37,160 nucleotides of DNA from positions 1 through 37,160 of the forward strand of contig CBDUZW010000054.1 in the NCBI GenBank assembly GCA_965371805.1. The letters are read 5' to 3'. Both the position numbers and the translations under genes were made by a program. Below are positions 24,825 to 34,274 of this stretch, in pieces. Every line of letters starts with the position of its first letter. Position 1 is the stretch's first letter. This stretch comes from JAOZTV01 sp965371805. GTDB lineage: Bacteria > Acidobacteriota > Aminicenantia > UBA2199. The notes beneath the pieces were generated by a model that saw only the letters and a list, made by a program, of their open reading frames with translations, made no database searches and was not told the origin of the DNA.

Positions 24825-25227
24825 ATAAAAAATACAAAAATATATCTAAACTATCGGTAAATTAAAATCATAAATTTTTTAGACTTTCTTAAAATAACAA
24901 AAAATATAGGTTATATCAATCCCCATTTTGTTGCATTTTTCTCATCTTCAAGTATTGACAGGGTGTTACGAAATATATTTTTTTAAAACATTTATTAAAC
25001 CTTTCCATTTTACTAAAACCAAATTTCTTGACAATTGTTTGTATACTGGCTGTATCAATGCTTTCCATGGCTTTTATAATTCTTATAATTTTCTCTTGGA
25101 TAATATGATTTTTAAGCAACAAATTAGTGAAATTTTTAAATTCTGTTGATAAAGTACACCTGTTTCTGTTTAATTTTCTGGCTAATTCCTCTACATTTAA
25201 AATAGAAAAATGCTATCACTACAGGAA
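24825..25227 (-). pseudogene. AraC-type HTH module, copy 1 (frameshifted)
   Basis: On the minus strand an open frame ends at 24916 and encodes an AraC-family DNA-binding domain: NVEELARKLNRNRCTLSTEFK (first helix-turn-helix) and IQTIVKKFGFSKMERFNKCFKKIYFVTPCQYLK (second, with the family G-F-x-x-F-K-K-x-x-T-P-x-x-Y pattern). Over the last 68 codons, 58 residues match the copy at the window's right end. Relative to that copy one base is missing near 25212 (AGC-ATT against AGC-GATC), which puts stop codons upstream, so no complete regulator can be made. Similarity continues about 90 bases past the stop, ending some 50 bases before the giant-protein start, so it probably includes that operon's promoter. 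Confidence 0.8.
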
Positions 25228-25332
25228 ATAACATATTGAACCACTTCTCTTACAACTCTCTTTTTATACATATTGCTTCAAGTTTATAATTATCTTGTAA
25301 AAACAAATTATATTAAGTAGAATTCAATGACT

Positions 25333-25540
25333 TTATTCATCGGCAAGATCAGTTAATCTATCAAAAAAAAAGGATTTTTCAATAGCATCTTTATGATTTT
25401 TGTATAATTCTTTATATTTTGAAGATAATGATTTTGCAGTTTTAAATAGCAGTGTAAACCATTCTTCAGTATGAAATCTATAAGGAGATTTACCCTAAAT
25501 GTTTAATGGAACCCAGCTTCTAGAGAAATAGATTTTTTTT
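25333..25540 (-). pseudogene. Unidentified gene relic downstream of gspF
   Basis: The minus strand reads YFSRSWVPLNI, an in-frame TAG, then GKSPYRFHTEEWFTLLF, KTAKSLSSKYKELYKN and HKDAIEKSFFFDRLTDLADE to a TAA at 25333. The sequence is protein-like, but it has no start, contains one internal stop and has no recognised family. I read it as the decayed 3' end of a gene between gspF and the AraC module. Confidence 0.45.
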
Positions 25541-25553
25541 TAATATTAATAGT

Positions 25554-26789
25554 TTAAATATTTGCATCACTTAAATTCATTATTATTGGAAGAATCGACA
25601 TAATCATCACTCCAATGAAAATTGAGATGAATATTATTATAAGAGGTTCAAGGAGATTCATCAATTTTTTAATTTTTTTTAAAAACTTTTCACTCATAAA
25701 ATTATATAGTTCATTTAATACTTCAGGTAATGTTCCTGATTCCTCTCCAACCCGAATCATATTAGGAATAATTTCAGGAAATATATCTGCTTCATTAAGA
25801 GCTCCTGCTAAATGCCCTCCTTTCTTAATGGATGTTAAAACATTGATCATTTTTCTTTTTATTTTTGATGAAGAAAAATTACCAATTGACAATTCTAAAG
25901 ATATCAGTATGGGAACTCCGCCATTTAGTAAATTTGAAAGTGAATTTAAAAACCTAATATTTTCAGTAGCAAATCTTATATTCTTTACAATAGGAATAAT
26001 ATTTATTAAATCATTTATAAATAGTCTGAATTTCTCTTTTTTACTTAATAGCAGTAAAATGCTTAAAAATAATATACTGGATATTATTACTGCATCTTGG
26101 TTTTTGTTCAAAAATATACTTAATTTAAATAATATCTGTGTATGAAGTGGGAGAGCAATTTTAAAGCTCTTTACAATGTCCTCAAATCTTGGAATAACGT
26201 ATGCGAGCATAATATATATTGCAGCAAAACTGGTTCCTGTCAATAAAAAAGGATACATTAATGCAGATGTAATCTCCCCCTTTATTTTAATCCATTTTCC
26301 TAAATTAGATGAAATATTAAAAAAACTTTTATCTAAAGAACCTGTACTTTCACCTATTTTTACAATTGGGATAAATGGAGTAAAATTAAAATATTCATTT
26401 GAATTTTCTAAAATAGTTGAAAAATCTTTTCCCTCTTTTAATAAAAATATTACATTTTCTATAAATTTCAATAAAACTTTACTATTTGACTCTTCATGAA
26501 TCATAGAGAAGGCTCGAACTATTGGGATACCCGATTTTAAGAAAATACCCAGTTCATAAAAAAGATTATAAACATCGGTCTCGGTCAATGTTTTTGAGCT
26601 TAAAAAATTTTTTATATAATAATAAGATTGATATATATGTCTTTTTCTATTCGCTCTTTCTTTAAAATCAACTATTATATATCCCTTTTCCAGCATATCA
26701 TGTTGTAAGGTATCTGTATCAGAATACTCTTTATTGAATTCTTCAATATGTCCGTTTTTTTTTAGAATTTTAACTGTAAATAATGCCAT
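25554..26789 (-). CDS. gspF: T2SS inner-membrane platform protein GspF
   Basis: A 411-residue GspF/PilC-family protein. It has an N-terminal cytoplasmic beta domain (residues 1-45), a first T2SSF domain opening with VYNLFYELGIFLKSGIPIVRAFSMI (about 69-190) and ending in a membrane segment (YPFLLTGTSFAAIYIMLAYVI). A second T2SSF repeat (FLNSLSNLLNGGVPILISLELS, then MIRVGEESGTLPEVLNELY) and a final membrane helix (LIIIFISIFIGVMIMSI) follow. In the family this protein sits under the pseudopilus and couples to the GspE ATPase. It is the last gene of the operon; its ATG overlaps the gspE stop as TAATG. Confidence 0.93.
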   Translation of the reverse strand: MALFTVKILKKNGHIEEFNKEYSDTDTLQHDMLEKGYIIVDFKERANRKRHIYQSYYYIKNFLSSKTLTETDVYNLFYELGIFLKSGIPIVRAFSMIHEESNSKVLLKFIENVIFLLKEGKDFSTILENSNEYFNFTPFIPIVKIGESTGSLDKSFFNISSNLGKWIKIKGEITSALMYPFLLTGTSFAAIYIMLAYVIPRFEDIVKSFKIALPLHTQILFKLSIFLNKNQDAVIISSILFLSILLLLSKKEKFRLFINDLINIIPIVKNIRFATENIRFLNSLSNLLNGGVPILISLELSIGNFSSSKIKRKMINVLTSIKKGGHLAGALNEADIFPEIIPNMIRVGEESGTLPEVLNELYNFMSEKFLKKIKKLMNLLEPLIIIFISIFIGVMIMSILPIIMNLSDANI

Positions 26790-28462
26790 TAAGTAACCCT
26801 ATATACCTCATCTAAAGTTGTCATTCCTTCAACCCATTTTAATAGAGCATCATCTCTAAGTGTTTTAAATTTATTTTTACGTAGGAAATTTTTTAGATGT
26901 TCATATTCTCTGTTTTTCATTAATTCACTTTTCAACCTATCATTAAAATCAAGTATTTCAAAAACACCAATTCTTCCTTTATACCCAGTTCCAGCACAAA
27001 TATCGCATCCTTCTCCAATTTTAAAATTACTTTTTTTATATAAATTAATCGTCTGATGGTTGTCAGCTTCCAATTCCTTCAATACCGAATCTTTTACAAA
27101 ATGTTCTTTTGAGCAGGATATACAATTTTTTCTTACCAATCTTTGGGCAATAACACCTAATAAGGAGGAATTAACTAAAAAATCATCTACTCCCATGTCG
27201 ATCAAACGAGTAATAGCTGATATAGCGTCATTAGTATGAAGTGTGGCAAAAACAAGATGCCCCGTTAATGAAGCTCTTATTGCAATTTCTGCGGTTTCTT
27301 TATCTCTAATTTCACCAATCATAATAATATCTGGATCTTGTCTTAATATATTTCTTAGAACAGATGCAAAAGTTAATCCAATCTGTTCCTGAACTTGTAC
27401 CTGTGTAATTCCTTCCAGCTGATATTCAACAGGGTCCTCTACTGTAATGATTTTTCTGTCTTCTATATTTAAAGTATTTAGAATTGAGTAGAGTGATGTG
27501 GATTTACCAGAACCAGTGGGCCCTGTAACTAAAATCAAACCAAAATTATTTGCAAGAAGCGAATCTAATTGTTTTTGCTCATCCGATTTAAGTCCTAAAG
27601 TATTAATGTCATAATTTATATTTTCTTTTTCAAGAAGTCTCATAACAATATTCTCGCCATAGATAGTTGGAAGGGTTGAGACTCTGATATCATAATTTTT
27701 CCCGGCAACTTTAATCTGTATTCTTCCGTCCTGAGGTAATCTTTTTTCACCTATATCAATATCTGCCATAATTTTAGTTCTTGAAATTACTGCTGATGCA
27801 GTACTTGATAAAATCTTATCCATGTCTTTTAAAACTCCATCTATTCTATACCTGATTTTTAAATAATCAGAATGACTTTCCAGATGAATATCTGAAGCTC
27901 TATATTCTGAAGCTCTGGATATCATAGAGTTAACGAACTTTATAATTGGTGCTTCTGCAGCAAGATCTTTTAATTTTTCAATTTCATTTTTATTAAAAAC
28001 AGTCTCTTCTGTTTTTAAATATTTATGATTAAATAAATTTATTATTTCTCTAAACTGTCTTTCATCAGCTATTAAAAACGTTATTTCGAATTGTGAGAAC
28101 GTCCCATTCATAATTTCTATAGGAAATAAATTTAATGGATCTTTTATTGCAAAATATATTTCTTTTTCCACTAATTTTAGAGGAATAATCTCATTTCTAA
28201 CAAACCAAACTGGTGAGATATCTAATAATGGCTCAAATGTATAGTCTGAGTGATTTTTAAACATACTACTAAGTTCTTCAATTTCAGATTGAGATGATAA
28301 AACTGAAGTTATTTGATCTTCTGAAATAACACCGGAGTTTAAAAGAATTTCACCAATTTTCCCATTATATTCCTCTTGAAATTTAAGAGCTTTATCTAAT
28401 TCTTTATTACTAATAGAAAAATCTCTATTGAGAATTTCTCCAAATAAAAGAGATTTCATCAT
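26789..28462 (-). CDS. gspE: T2SS assembly ATPase GspE
   Basis: A 557-residue GspE/PilB ATPase. It has an N-terminal N1E-type domain (about 1-150) and a linker with EAPIIKFVNSMISRASEYRASDIHLE. The ATPase core has Walker A GPTGSGKS near residue 313, an Asp box (TVEDPVEYQLEGITQVQV), Walker B DPDIIMIGEIRDKETAEIA and a His box (TGHLVFATLHTNDA). The zinc-binding four-cysteine element is present as CISC near 443 and CDIC near 485, as is usual for GspE. It powers pseudopilus assembly. The start codon overlaps the gspG stop by four bases (ATGA). Confidence 0.96.
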   Translation of the reverse strand: MMKSLLFGEILNRDFSISNKELDKALKFQEEYNGKIGEILLNSGVISEDQITSVLSSQSEIEELSSMFKNHSDYTFEPLLDISPVWFVRNEIIPLKLVEKEIYFAIKDPLNLFPIEIMNGTFSQFEITFLIADERQFREIINLFNHKYLKTEETVFNKNEIEKLKDLAAEAPIIKFVNSMISRASEYRASDIHLESHSDYLKIRYRIDGVLKDMDKILSSTASAVISRTKIMADIDIGEKRLPQDGRIQIKVAGKNYDIRVSTLPTIYGENIVMRLLEKENINYDINTLGLKSDEQKQLDSLLANNFGLILVTGPTGSGKSTSLYSILNTLNIEDRKIITVEDPVEYQLEGITQVQVQEQIGLTFASVLRNILRQDPDIIMIGEIRDKETAEIAIRASLTGHLVFATLHTNDAISAITRLIDMGVDDFLVNSSLLGVIAQRLVRKNCISCSKEHFVKDSVLKELEADNHQTINLYKKSNFKIGEGCDICAGTGYKGRIGVFEILDFNDRLKSELMKNREYEHLKNFLRKNKFKTLRDDALLKWVEGMTTLDEVYRVT

Positions 28463-28887
28463 TTAGTTCCAACACTATAGTTGTTAATGTCAATGTTTTC
28501 TCCATCTCCTCCTTTTTTTCCATCTGCTCCAAAACTATATATTTCAAATATATAATTCTTACCAGGATATACATAATGATACTCCTTATCCCATGGGTCT
28601 TTTGGAATTCCTTTTTCAAGATAGGGTCCATCCCAATTTGATATGTTTCCAGTATTATTCATTAAAATCTTAAATCCTTCTTCACTTGAAGGATATCTGC
28701 CAGTATCAAGTTTAAACATTTTAAAAGCATTCTCAAGTAAAATGATTTGAGTTTTTGCAATTTTTTTTTTAGAGGATTCAACTTTTTTAAATAATTGAGG
28801 TACAACCAATGTTGCAATTAAACTCATTATCATAACGACTATTATGATTTCAATTAATGTAAAACCTTTTTCATTATTTTTTTTCAT
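28459..28887 (-). CDS. gspG: T2SS major pseudopilin GspG
   Basis: A 142-residue prepilin-like protein. A short basic leader ends at G8, followed by FTLIEIIIVVMIMSLIATLVVP with Glu at position +5, the signature for prepilin peptidase cleavage and N-methylation. The soluble part has RYPSSEEGFKIL and, at the C-terminus, SFGADGKKGGDGENIDI, the calcium-binding loop of T2SS major pseudopilins, which separates it from type IV pilins. No prepilin peptidase gene is in the window. It overlaps gspD by 14 bases. Confidence 0.95.
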   Translation of the reverse strand: MKKNNEKGFTLIEIIIVVMIMSLIATLVVPQLFKKVESSKKKIAKTQIILLENAFKMFKLDTGRYPSSEEGFKILMNNTGNISNWDGPYLEKGIPKDPWDKEYHYVYPGKNYIFEIYSFGADGKKGGDGENIDINNYSVGTK

Positions 28888-31012
28888 TTCGATTCTCCAA
28901 ATAAAAATATTCTGAAACAGCTTTTTTTACACTGTCCACTATTGTGCTCATATCGCTGCTTTTTCTTATTGTCTTAGCATTTATAAATAATACTAGCTCT
29001 GTTTTTCTGATTTTACTAGCTGATTTTTTAAATAAATTACCTAATAATGGGATTTTAGATAATATGGGAACACCAGTGTGTCCTGAAGTAGTCTTTTTTT
29101 GAAAAAGGCCACCCATAAAGGCAATCTCACCCTCATGAACTATTAAAGTTGTTTTTATCATTCTTTTTAAAATTTCCGGTGATGAAATTGCAGATTTTGT
29201 GTTTTCCTGAGCTTCACTAATCTCCTGATTTATCTCAAGCATAATCCTATTATCTTTTAAAATTGAGGCTTTTACTTTAAGAATTATACCAGTGTTAATA
29301 TATTGAATAGATCTATAAGGCATATTGTAATTTGTTGATTGATTTGTTTGAGTATTATTTGTTGAATTATTCACACCATTGTTTGTATTATTGTATCCCA
29401 TTCCATATGACGACTCACTGAAAATTACGGGAACATCAGATCCAATTGAAATCACTGATTCTTCATTTTCAACAACTGTTATCTTGGGTGAAGATATTAT
29501 GTTTATTTTATTATGCTCTACTAATGCATTTATCAATAAATCAAATTGGGTTCCCGGTAAAATTCCATCAATGAAAAGATTAGTACCTGATGAAAGAGTT
29601 TTAGTATTAGTATTATTAGATGAAGTTAAGCCTAATCCTCCTCTTGTTCCAAAACTCACGTTATTTAAATACCTGTTAATCCAGAATTCCAACCCCATTT
29701 GCTTTGAATTTTCTAAAGTAATCTCTCCAATTATTACTTCTACAAAAACCTGATTCCTTGGCACATCAATTTTTTTGATAATTTCCAAATATTGCTTATA
29801 TTCAACTGGCGTTGCGACAATAATAATTGAATTCGTCTCTTTTATTGGAAAAATCATTATAGAATCTTTGTCTTTTTTTTTTGTATAAACATTTTGGCTG
29901 TTTTTACTTTTTACAATATTTACATTTTTTTTTAATGGTAAATCTTTACTGAATTCTTTTAGTACTTTTGTGACTGATCCAACTTCTACATTTTGCAACT
30001 TATAAGAGTAAACCTTTTTGGAATCACCGGAAGCTTCAGGAACATCAATTTTTTTCATCCAATATAAAACTCTGTTAATCCAATCTTTTACAGATGATAT
30101 TACAATAATACTATTTAATTTTCCTATAGGAATAAACATTATTCCTTTTGTTTTTTCAACATTTTTTAATGATATGCCTTCAGCGGCAAGCAATTCTTTT
30201 ATCTTATTTTGGAATTCAAGGATATTCCAATATTGTGGAGACAACATTACAATTGATTTCTCTTTAAATTGAGAACGGTCAAGCAGATCTATTAAAGAAA
30301 GAGTATATTTCAGGTTTTCATAATTTCCATTTATTAATAGAACATTTAATTCAGTAATTGGATAGATTATTGCATTTGATGACAAGTGTTTTTCAAGGAT
30401 TTTTTGAATTGCTTTTGGAGAGATATTGAAAAATGGTACTAAAACAGTTACTTCATCTCCATTTTCCACTTTAAGGTTTCTTGGAAATTCGCGTCCATAA
30501 ACAATTGGTCCTTTTACTGTGAAATTTGCTTTTTTTTCTTCTTTAAAAACATAGGTGTTTTGAATCCTTTCCATGGAAATATTATGTAATTCAAGGATTT
30601 TTGTAAAAAGAGCAAATGCTTCTCCTTCCTTTAAATCCTCTGCTATTTTAACTGTAATTTTTTTTTTTACATTTTTAATTGAATCTGTGAATAAAAAATT
30701 CAATTTAAAAACTTCAGACATCATAACATTTATAAAACTCTTTATATCAACGTCCTCAAAATTTATAATATCAACTCTTCCAGGTTTTTTAATAGAGTTA
30801 ATAATAGATTCATTTTCAATAGGAGTTTGTACCCATGTGACTTTTTCATTATTCTTCTTTTTCTTTGAAACAATTTTTTGTTTTTTTTTTACAATAGCTT
30901 TATTTTCTGGAATAAAAGTTACTGGGCTATGTGATTGCTCCAGACATCCATAGAAAATCATAATAATAACTATAACTGATATAAATTTGTAAATTTCATT
31001 CTTTTTTATCAT
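28874..31012 (-). CDS. gspD: T2SS outer-membrane secretin GspD
   Basis: A 712-residue secretin from the ATG at 31012, with GAGG upstream (an in-frame TTG lies two codons earlier). The signal MIFYGC suggests a lipoprotein. Domains in order: a Lys-rich stretch; N0 (INFEDVDIKSFINVMMSEVFKLNFLF); N1 (about 190-260); N2 (ending VLYWMKKIDVPE); N3 (VYSYKLQNVEVGSVTKVLKEF to IIKKIDVPRNQVFVEVIIGEI); and the secretin barrel with FDLLINALVEHNKINIISSPKITVVENEE and VPILSKIPLLGNLFKK. A homopolymer of ten T at 30881-30890 encodes part of the Lys-rich stretch. No clear C-terminal pilotin-binding S-domain is seen, which fits a self-lipidated secretin. Confidence 0.93.
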   Translation of the reverse strand: MIKKNEIYKFISVIVIIMIFYGCLEQSHSPVTFIPENKAIVKKKQKIVSKKKKNNEKVTWVQTPIENESIINSIKKPGRVDIINFEDVDIKSFINVMMSEVFKLNFLFTDSIKNVKKKITVKIAEDLKEGEAFALFTKILELHNISMERIQNTYVFKEEKKANFTVKGPIVYGREFPRNLKVENGDEVTVLVPFFNISPKAIQKILEKHLSSNAIIYPITELNVLLINGNYENLKYTLSLIDLLDRSQFKEKSIVMLSPQYWNILEFQNKIKELLAAEGISLKNVEKTKGIMFIPIGKLNSIIVISSVKDWINRVLYWMKKIDVPEASGDSKKVYSYKLQNVEVGSVTKVLKEFSKDLPLKKNVNIVKSKNSQNVYTKKKDKDSIMIFPIKETNSIIIVATPVEYKQYLEIIKKIDVPRNQVFVEVIIGEITLENSKQMGLEFWINRYLNNVSFGTRGGLGLTSSNNTNTKTLSSGTNLFIDGILPGTQFDLLINALVEHNKINIISSPKITVVENEESVISIGSDVPVIFSESSYGMGYNNTNNGVNNSTNNTQTNQSTNYNMPYRSIQYINTGIILKVKASILKDNRIMLEINQEISEAQENTKSAISSPEILKRMIKTTLIVHEGEIAFMGGLFQKKTTSGHTGVPILSKIPLLGNLFKKSASKIRKTELVLFINAKTIRKSSDMSTIVDSVKKAVSEYFYLENRNEKK

Positions 31013-31532
31013 TTGCAACCTCTGGTTTTTTCTTTTTAATATTTACTATATTGTCAAATTTAAAAATCTTTATAATTTTTTCATTACCCAATTCATCTAT
31101 AATAATGATTCTATTTTTATATATTTTTTTTATAGTATAGTTTTTTATGAGTTCATTCTCAGAAAACAGGCTTAAATTCTTGTCTGATTTAAGTTTCCCG
31201 ACAAGATAAAGTTTGTCTTTTTTTACCACGCCAGCAATTATAAAATCGAAAGTTTCTTTTTTTTTAATTTTTTTTGATTTTCTGACTATTTTCTTATTAT
31301 ATGAAAAAATATTAAACTTATTTTTTTGATCAGTTGAAATATTAAAATTAAAGAAAGCTAGGGGTTTGATTTTTTTTATTATATTTGTGTTTTTAAAATC
31401 TTTTTTTTTAAATTTTGCATAATCATTTATAGTAATATAAAAGTTATAACACACAAATAAAAACAGAATTATTATAAAAGACATTACAAAAGTTTGAATA
31501 ACTTTAAACTCTATTTTTTTTATAACTTTCAT
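30996..31532 (-). CDS. gspC: GspC-like T2SS inner-membrane protein
   Basis: A 178-residue protein with one N-terminal membrane helix (FVMSFIIILFLFVCYNFYI). After a Lys-rich linker comes a short beta domain (FDFIIAGVVKKDKLYLVGKL, then LIKNYTIKKIYKNRIIIIDELGNEKII) resembling the HR domain that binds secretin N0. There is no PDZ domain, so it is shorter than classical GspC. The assignment rests on this fold and on its place directly before gspD, which it overlaps. It begins immediately after the gspM stop (TAAATG). G+C is extremely low. Confidence 0.7.
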   Translation of the reverse strand: MKVIKKIEFKVIQTFVMSFIIILFLFVCYNFYITINDYAKFKKKDFKNTNIIKKIKPLAFFNFNISTDQKNKFNIFSYNKKIVRKSKKIKKKETFDFIIAGVVKKDKLYLVGKLKSDKNLSLFSENELIKNYTIKKIYKNRIIIIDELGNEKIIKIFKFDNIVNIKKKKPEVANDKKE

Positions 31533-32069
31533 TTAATAGTTTTTTTCTCCTAAGACTTCTATAACTATTGAGGCTCTGATCCACTTATCTCCATTTAGTT
31601 TAATATCATATTTTTTTATATAGATTGATTTATTTTTCTTTTTTAGAGTAGAGAAAAAATTAATTAAATTTATAAAATCTCCTATAACCGTAACATTGTA
31701 TTTTAAAATAATAAATCCATCCTTTTCTGATAAATCTGATTGATATGAGATATTTTCAAGATTATTGTTTTTAATCTCATTTAAAATTAAATTAATATAA
31801 TCTGCCTTAGTCTTTTCCAATAAAATTTTGTTGTTAATTTTTAATATATATTTAGAAAAAAGCTTTTCAGTGCTTTTTAGGTTGGAATAGTTTTGTTCAA
31901 TTTTAACGCCACTATTTATATATTTTAACATTTTTGTGTTTTTATTTATAATCTTGTTTGTTAATAAAAACATAGACATATATATAATCAGTAATAGAAA
32001 CAAAATAAGTATTTTAATTACAATTTTTTTATGATTGAGGTAATATTTGAAAAATTGGTTTTTATTCAT
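31533..32069 (-). CDS. gspM: GspM/PilO-like T2SS inner-membrane protein
   Basis: A 178-residue bitopic protein. A short cytoplasmic N-terminus is followed by a membrane helix (VIKILILFLLLIIYMSMFLL), a coiled segment and a C-terminal ferredoxin-like domain (FIILKYNVTVIGDFINLINFFSTL, then IYIKKYDIKLNGDKWIRASIVIEV), as in GspM/PilO. It should pair with GspL. The identification combines topology with position after gspL, with which it overlaps by 8 bases. Sequence conservation is weak. Confidence 0.72.
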   Translation of the reverse strand: MNKNQFFKYYLNHKKIVIKILILFLLLIIYMSMFLLTNKIINKNTKMLKYINSGVKIEQNYSNLKSTEKLFSKYILKINNKILLEKTKADYINLILNEIKNNNLENISYQSDLSEKDGFIILKYNVTVIGDFINLINFFSTLKKKNKSIYIKKYDIKLNGDKWIRASIVIEVLGEKNY

Positions 32070-33189
32070 TTTTTTTTAATTTAATATCAATATTGAATTT
32101 TTCTTTTTTTGAATGAATGTTTTTTGTTATAGTAGAATTAAATTTCACATTATCAAATAAATTACTTTTTTGTAATTTTGAAAGAATTAGTCTACTGTCA
32201 TTTGAATAACCTTCTATAATAATTTTTCCATCTGAAAGGGAGTAATTAGTTAAAAATGAATCATCAATAATCGATTCAGTAATTTTTTTAAAAAATAACA
32301 TATGGTCTGGATATAAAGAGATTCTTTTGTTTTCTCTATTTATTTTGAATTCAATTATTTCAGATTTTTTAATTACTTTACTTATTTTATTATACTTTTT
32401 TTCATATGTATTCTTATCTATATTTAAAATTATTAAAAAGCTTATATTTATAAGAATAAAGATTGATAGTAAACTAATAATAATTGACAACCTCTTGTTC
32501 CAATGTTTAACTATATCTTTGATACTTCTGATTTGTTTATCCTTAGAGATATCAGAGAATTTTTTTTTTATATCAAAAAAATCCGGCAAAAAATAATATT
32601 CACTATCTGAGCTAATTAACGTAATAGAATAAATTTTTGCTAAATCCCCTAAATCAATATCAGTCAGGATTTTAGTTTTATCTCTTAATGAATATTTCCT
32701 GACAATAGAATTAATATTATTAGAAATATTAGAAAGTGATTTTGTGAAAATTGAAAAAAAAATATTTTGATTAAAATATATTACCTCAAATCCTGTTTGC
32801 CTTTTAAAAACAAATATATTATATTTATTTCTTTTACTGGGATCACCTTTAAATAAGAGTGACTCAGGGACCTCATCATAAAAATAACTGTCAATTTGTA
32901 TTGTTGATGGGCTAATCCAGAAAAAAACATTTTTTTCATTTTTCTTCTCTATGCTGTATATTAAATTAAGATATCGGTCTTTAAATGGAATAAAGTTTTT
33001 TTGTATATTTAATATATCAATATTCTTTAATTTTTGTTTTTGATTTAATTGGAAAGTGTCAAAATAAAGTTTTTCTCTATTCAAAATCAAATAAACATTG
33101 GCTTTTTTTTGGGGTAATTCTGATTTACAAGTAAAAATTTTGTTTGTCGATGAGTTATAGTAATATACAAAATTATCTTTATTATTCAT
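32062..33189 (-). CDS. gspL: GspL-like T2SS inner-membrane protein
   Basis: A 375-residue protein. The N-terminal 220 residues are an actin-like or PilM-like cytoplasmic region (KKANVYLILNREKLYFDTFQL, then YSLRDKTKILTDIDLGDLAKIY). A membrane helix follows near 240 (LSIIISLLSIFILINISFLIIL). The PilN-like periplasmic C-terminus has FFKKITESIIDDSFLTNYSLSDGKIIIEGYS. In the family GspL recruits the GspE ATPase to the membrane and partners GspM. It starts 2 bases after gspK ends. Low G+C and divergence make it recognisable mainly by architecture and position. Confidence 0.75.
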   Translation of the reverse strand: MNNKDNFVYYYNSSTNKIFTCKSELPQKKANVYLILNREKLYFDTFQLNQKQKLKNIDILNIQKNFIPFKDRYLNLIYSIEKKNEKNVFFWISPSTIQIDSYFYDEVPESLLFKGDPSKRNKYNIFVFKRQTGFEVIYFNQNIFFSIFTKSLSNISNNINSIVRKYSLRDKTKILTDIDLGDLAKIYSITLISSDSEYYFLPDFFDIKKKFSDISKDKQIRSIKDIVKHWNKRLSIIISLLSIFILINISFLIILNIDKNTYEKKYNKISKVIKKSEIIEFKINRENKRISLYPDHMLFFKKITESIIDDSFLTNYSLSDGKIIIEGYSNDSRLILSKLQKSNLFDNVKFNSTITKNIHSKKEKFNIDIKLKKNE

Positions 33190-33191
33190 TA

Positions 33192-34274
33192 TTATTTACT
33201 TTCTGTACCTTCTACTCTTTCCAGTATTGATAGGTTTTCTAAATAACCAAAATAATTGCCATTATTGCTCATTAGTCCTCTTTCATTACTTTTAATTTTG
33301 ACTACATTGGTGCCAAAATGTTTCTTTAGCAATTTGTATTTTACAAAAAACAATCTTCCATTATTTACTCGATGTCTAATTTGAACATATATTGTATTTG
33401 ATGTAAAAAATTGAAATACTCCGGGAAATTTTGAAAAATTATAATTGGATATTGAATTCAACTCTGCAACAGACACTATTTCTTTTATAATTCTTCTTTT
33501 TAGAATATGTTTAATTATGTCCTCATTAAGATCTCTAAAAATCTTAAATACTGTTTTAGGCATTGTATTCGGATTTAAACCACTATTTTGAATTGAAAAA
33601 TTTATGCTGTTTTTTATTTTATTAAAAATGTTTTTCTTTATTCCTTTTACCAACAGCAATTCATCTATAGAATCAAAGAGTCTATTTGAAGGTAAATAAT
33701 CTGAGTTACTTGAATAATATGATTTTTCAGCTCCATAAGGTCTTGAAAAATCATCAGGATCCACCCAGTCATATATGGAGTCTATAATAATTCTGGTTCT
33801 ATTTTGATCTACGCCATTATGAATTAAATAATTTTTAAACAGATTCTTATTTATTTTAAAAAAGTTTATCAAGCCTGCACTGTCTTGAAGATTCAGAATA
33901 AAATTCATTTCCTGTATCTCTTTATCGCTTAATCCTAAGTTAGTTTTATATTTGTTTTGTAGAATTTCTGATATAGAGATGAATATATCATCTCCATTTA
34001 AAAGTAATCTTGAAAAATTATGATTTTTTTTATATTCAATAAGCTCAATTCTGTTTTTTGCACTTGTTAGGATTCTGTTCTCTGCATATTCGTATCCACT
34101 ATGACACATGATATATGCATTTAGTTTCGCAGATTCATTCTCAATAAAATCTATTTCTCCATTTAGCTTAATACTGCTTATTATCACCGTCATTAGTACC
34201 ATAAAGATTATTATTAATACAATAAATAAAACTGAACCAGCGTTATTTGTAAAATTGTAATGGGATTTTTTCAT
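33192..34274 (-). CDS. gspK: T2SS minor pseudopilin GspK
   Basis: A 360-residue protein with a pseudopilin N-terminus (NNAGSVLFIVLIIIFMVLMTVII) that lacks the usual +5 glutamate, as is typical of GspK. The large soluble domain contains LNLQDSAGLINFFKIN, RIIIDSIYDWVDPDD and PSNRLFDSIDELLLVKGI, hallmarks of the GspK alpha domain with its helix-hairpin-helix-like element. GspK caps the pseudopilus tip with GspI and GspJ. It overlaps gspJ by 32 bases; a GAGAG Shine-Dalgarno lies within gspJ. Confidence 0.9.
   Translation of the reverse strand: MKKSHYNFTNNAGSVLFIVLIIIFMVLMTVIISSIKLNGEIDFIENESAKLNAYIMCHSGYEYAENRILTSAKNRIELIEYKKNHNFSRLLLNGDDIFISISEILQNKYKTNLGLSDKEIQEMNFILNLQDSAGLINFFKINKNLFKNYLIHNGVDQNRTRIIIDSIYDWVDPDDFSRPYGAEKSYYSSNSDYLPSNRLFDSIDELLLVKGIKKNIFNKIKNSINFSIQNSGLNPNTMPKTVFKIFRDLNEDIIKHILKRRIIKEIVSVAELNSISNYNFSKFPGVFQFFTSNTIYVQIRHRVNNGRLFFVKYKLLKKHFGTNVVKIKSNERGLMSNNGNYFGYLENLSILERVEGTESK

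Noticed and set aside
24916..25122. Independent 68-residue AraC-like gene starting at a TTG
   Set aside because: The first helix-turn-helix continues in the same frame upstream of the TTG, so the frame is the tail of a larger, frameshifted domain and not a small gene.
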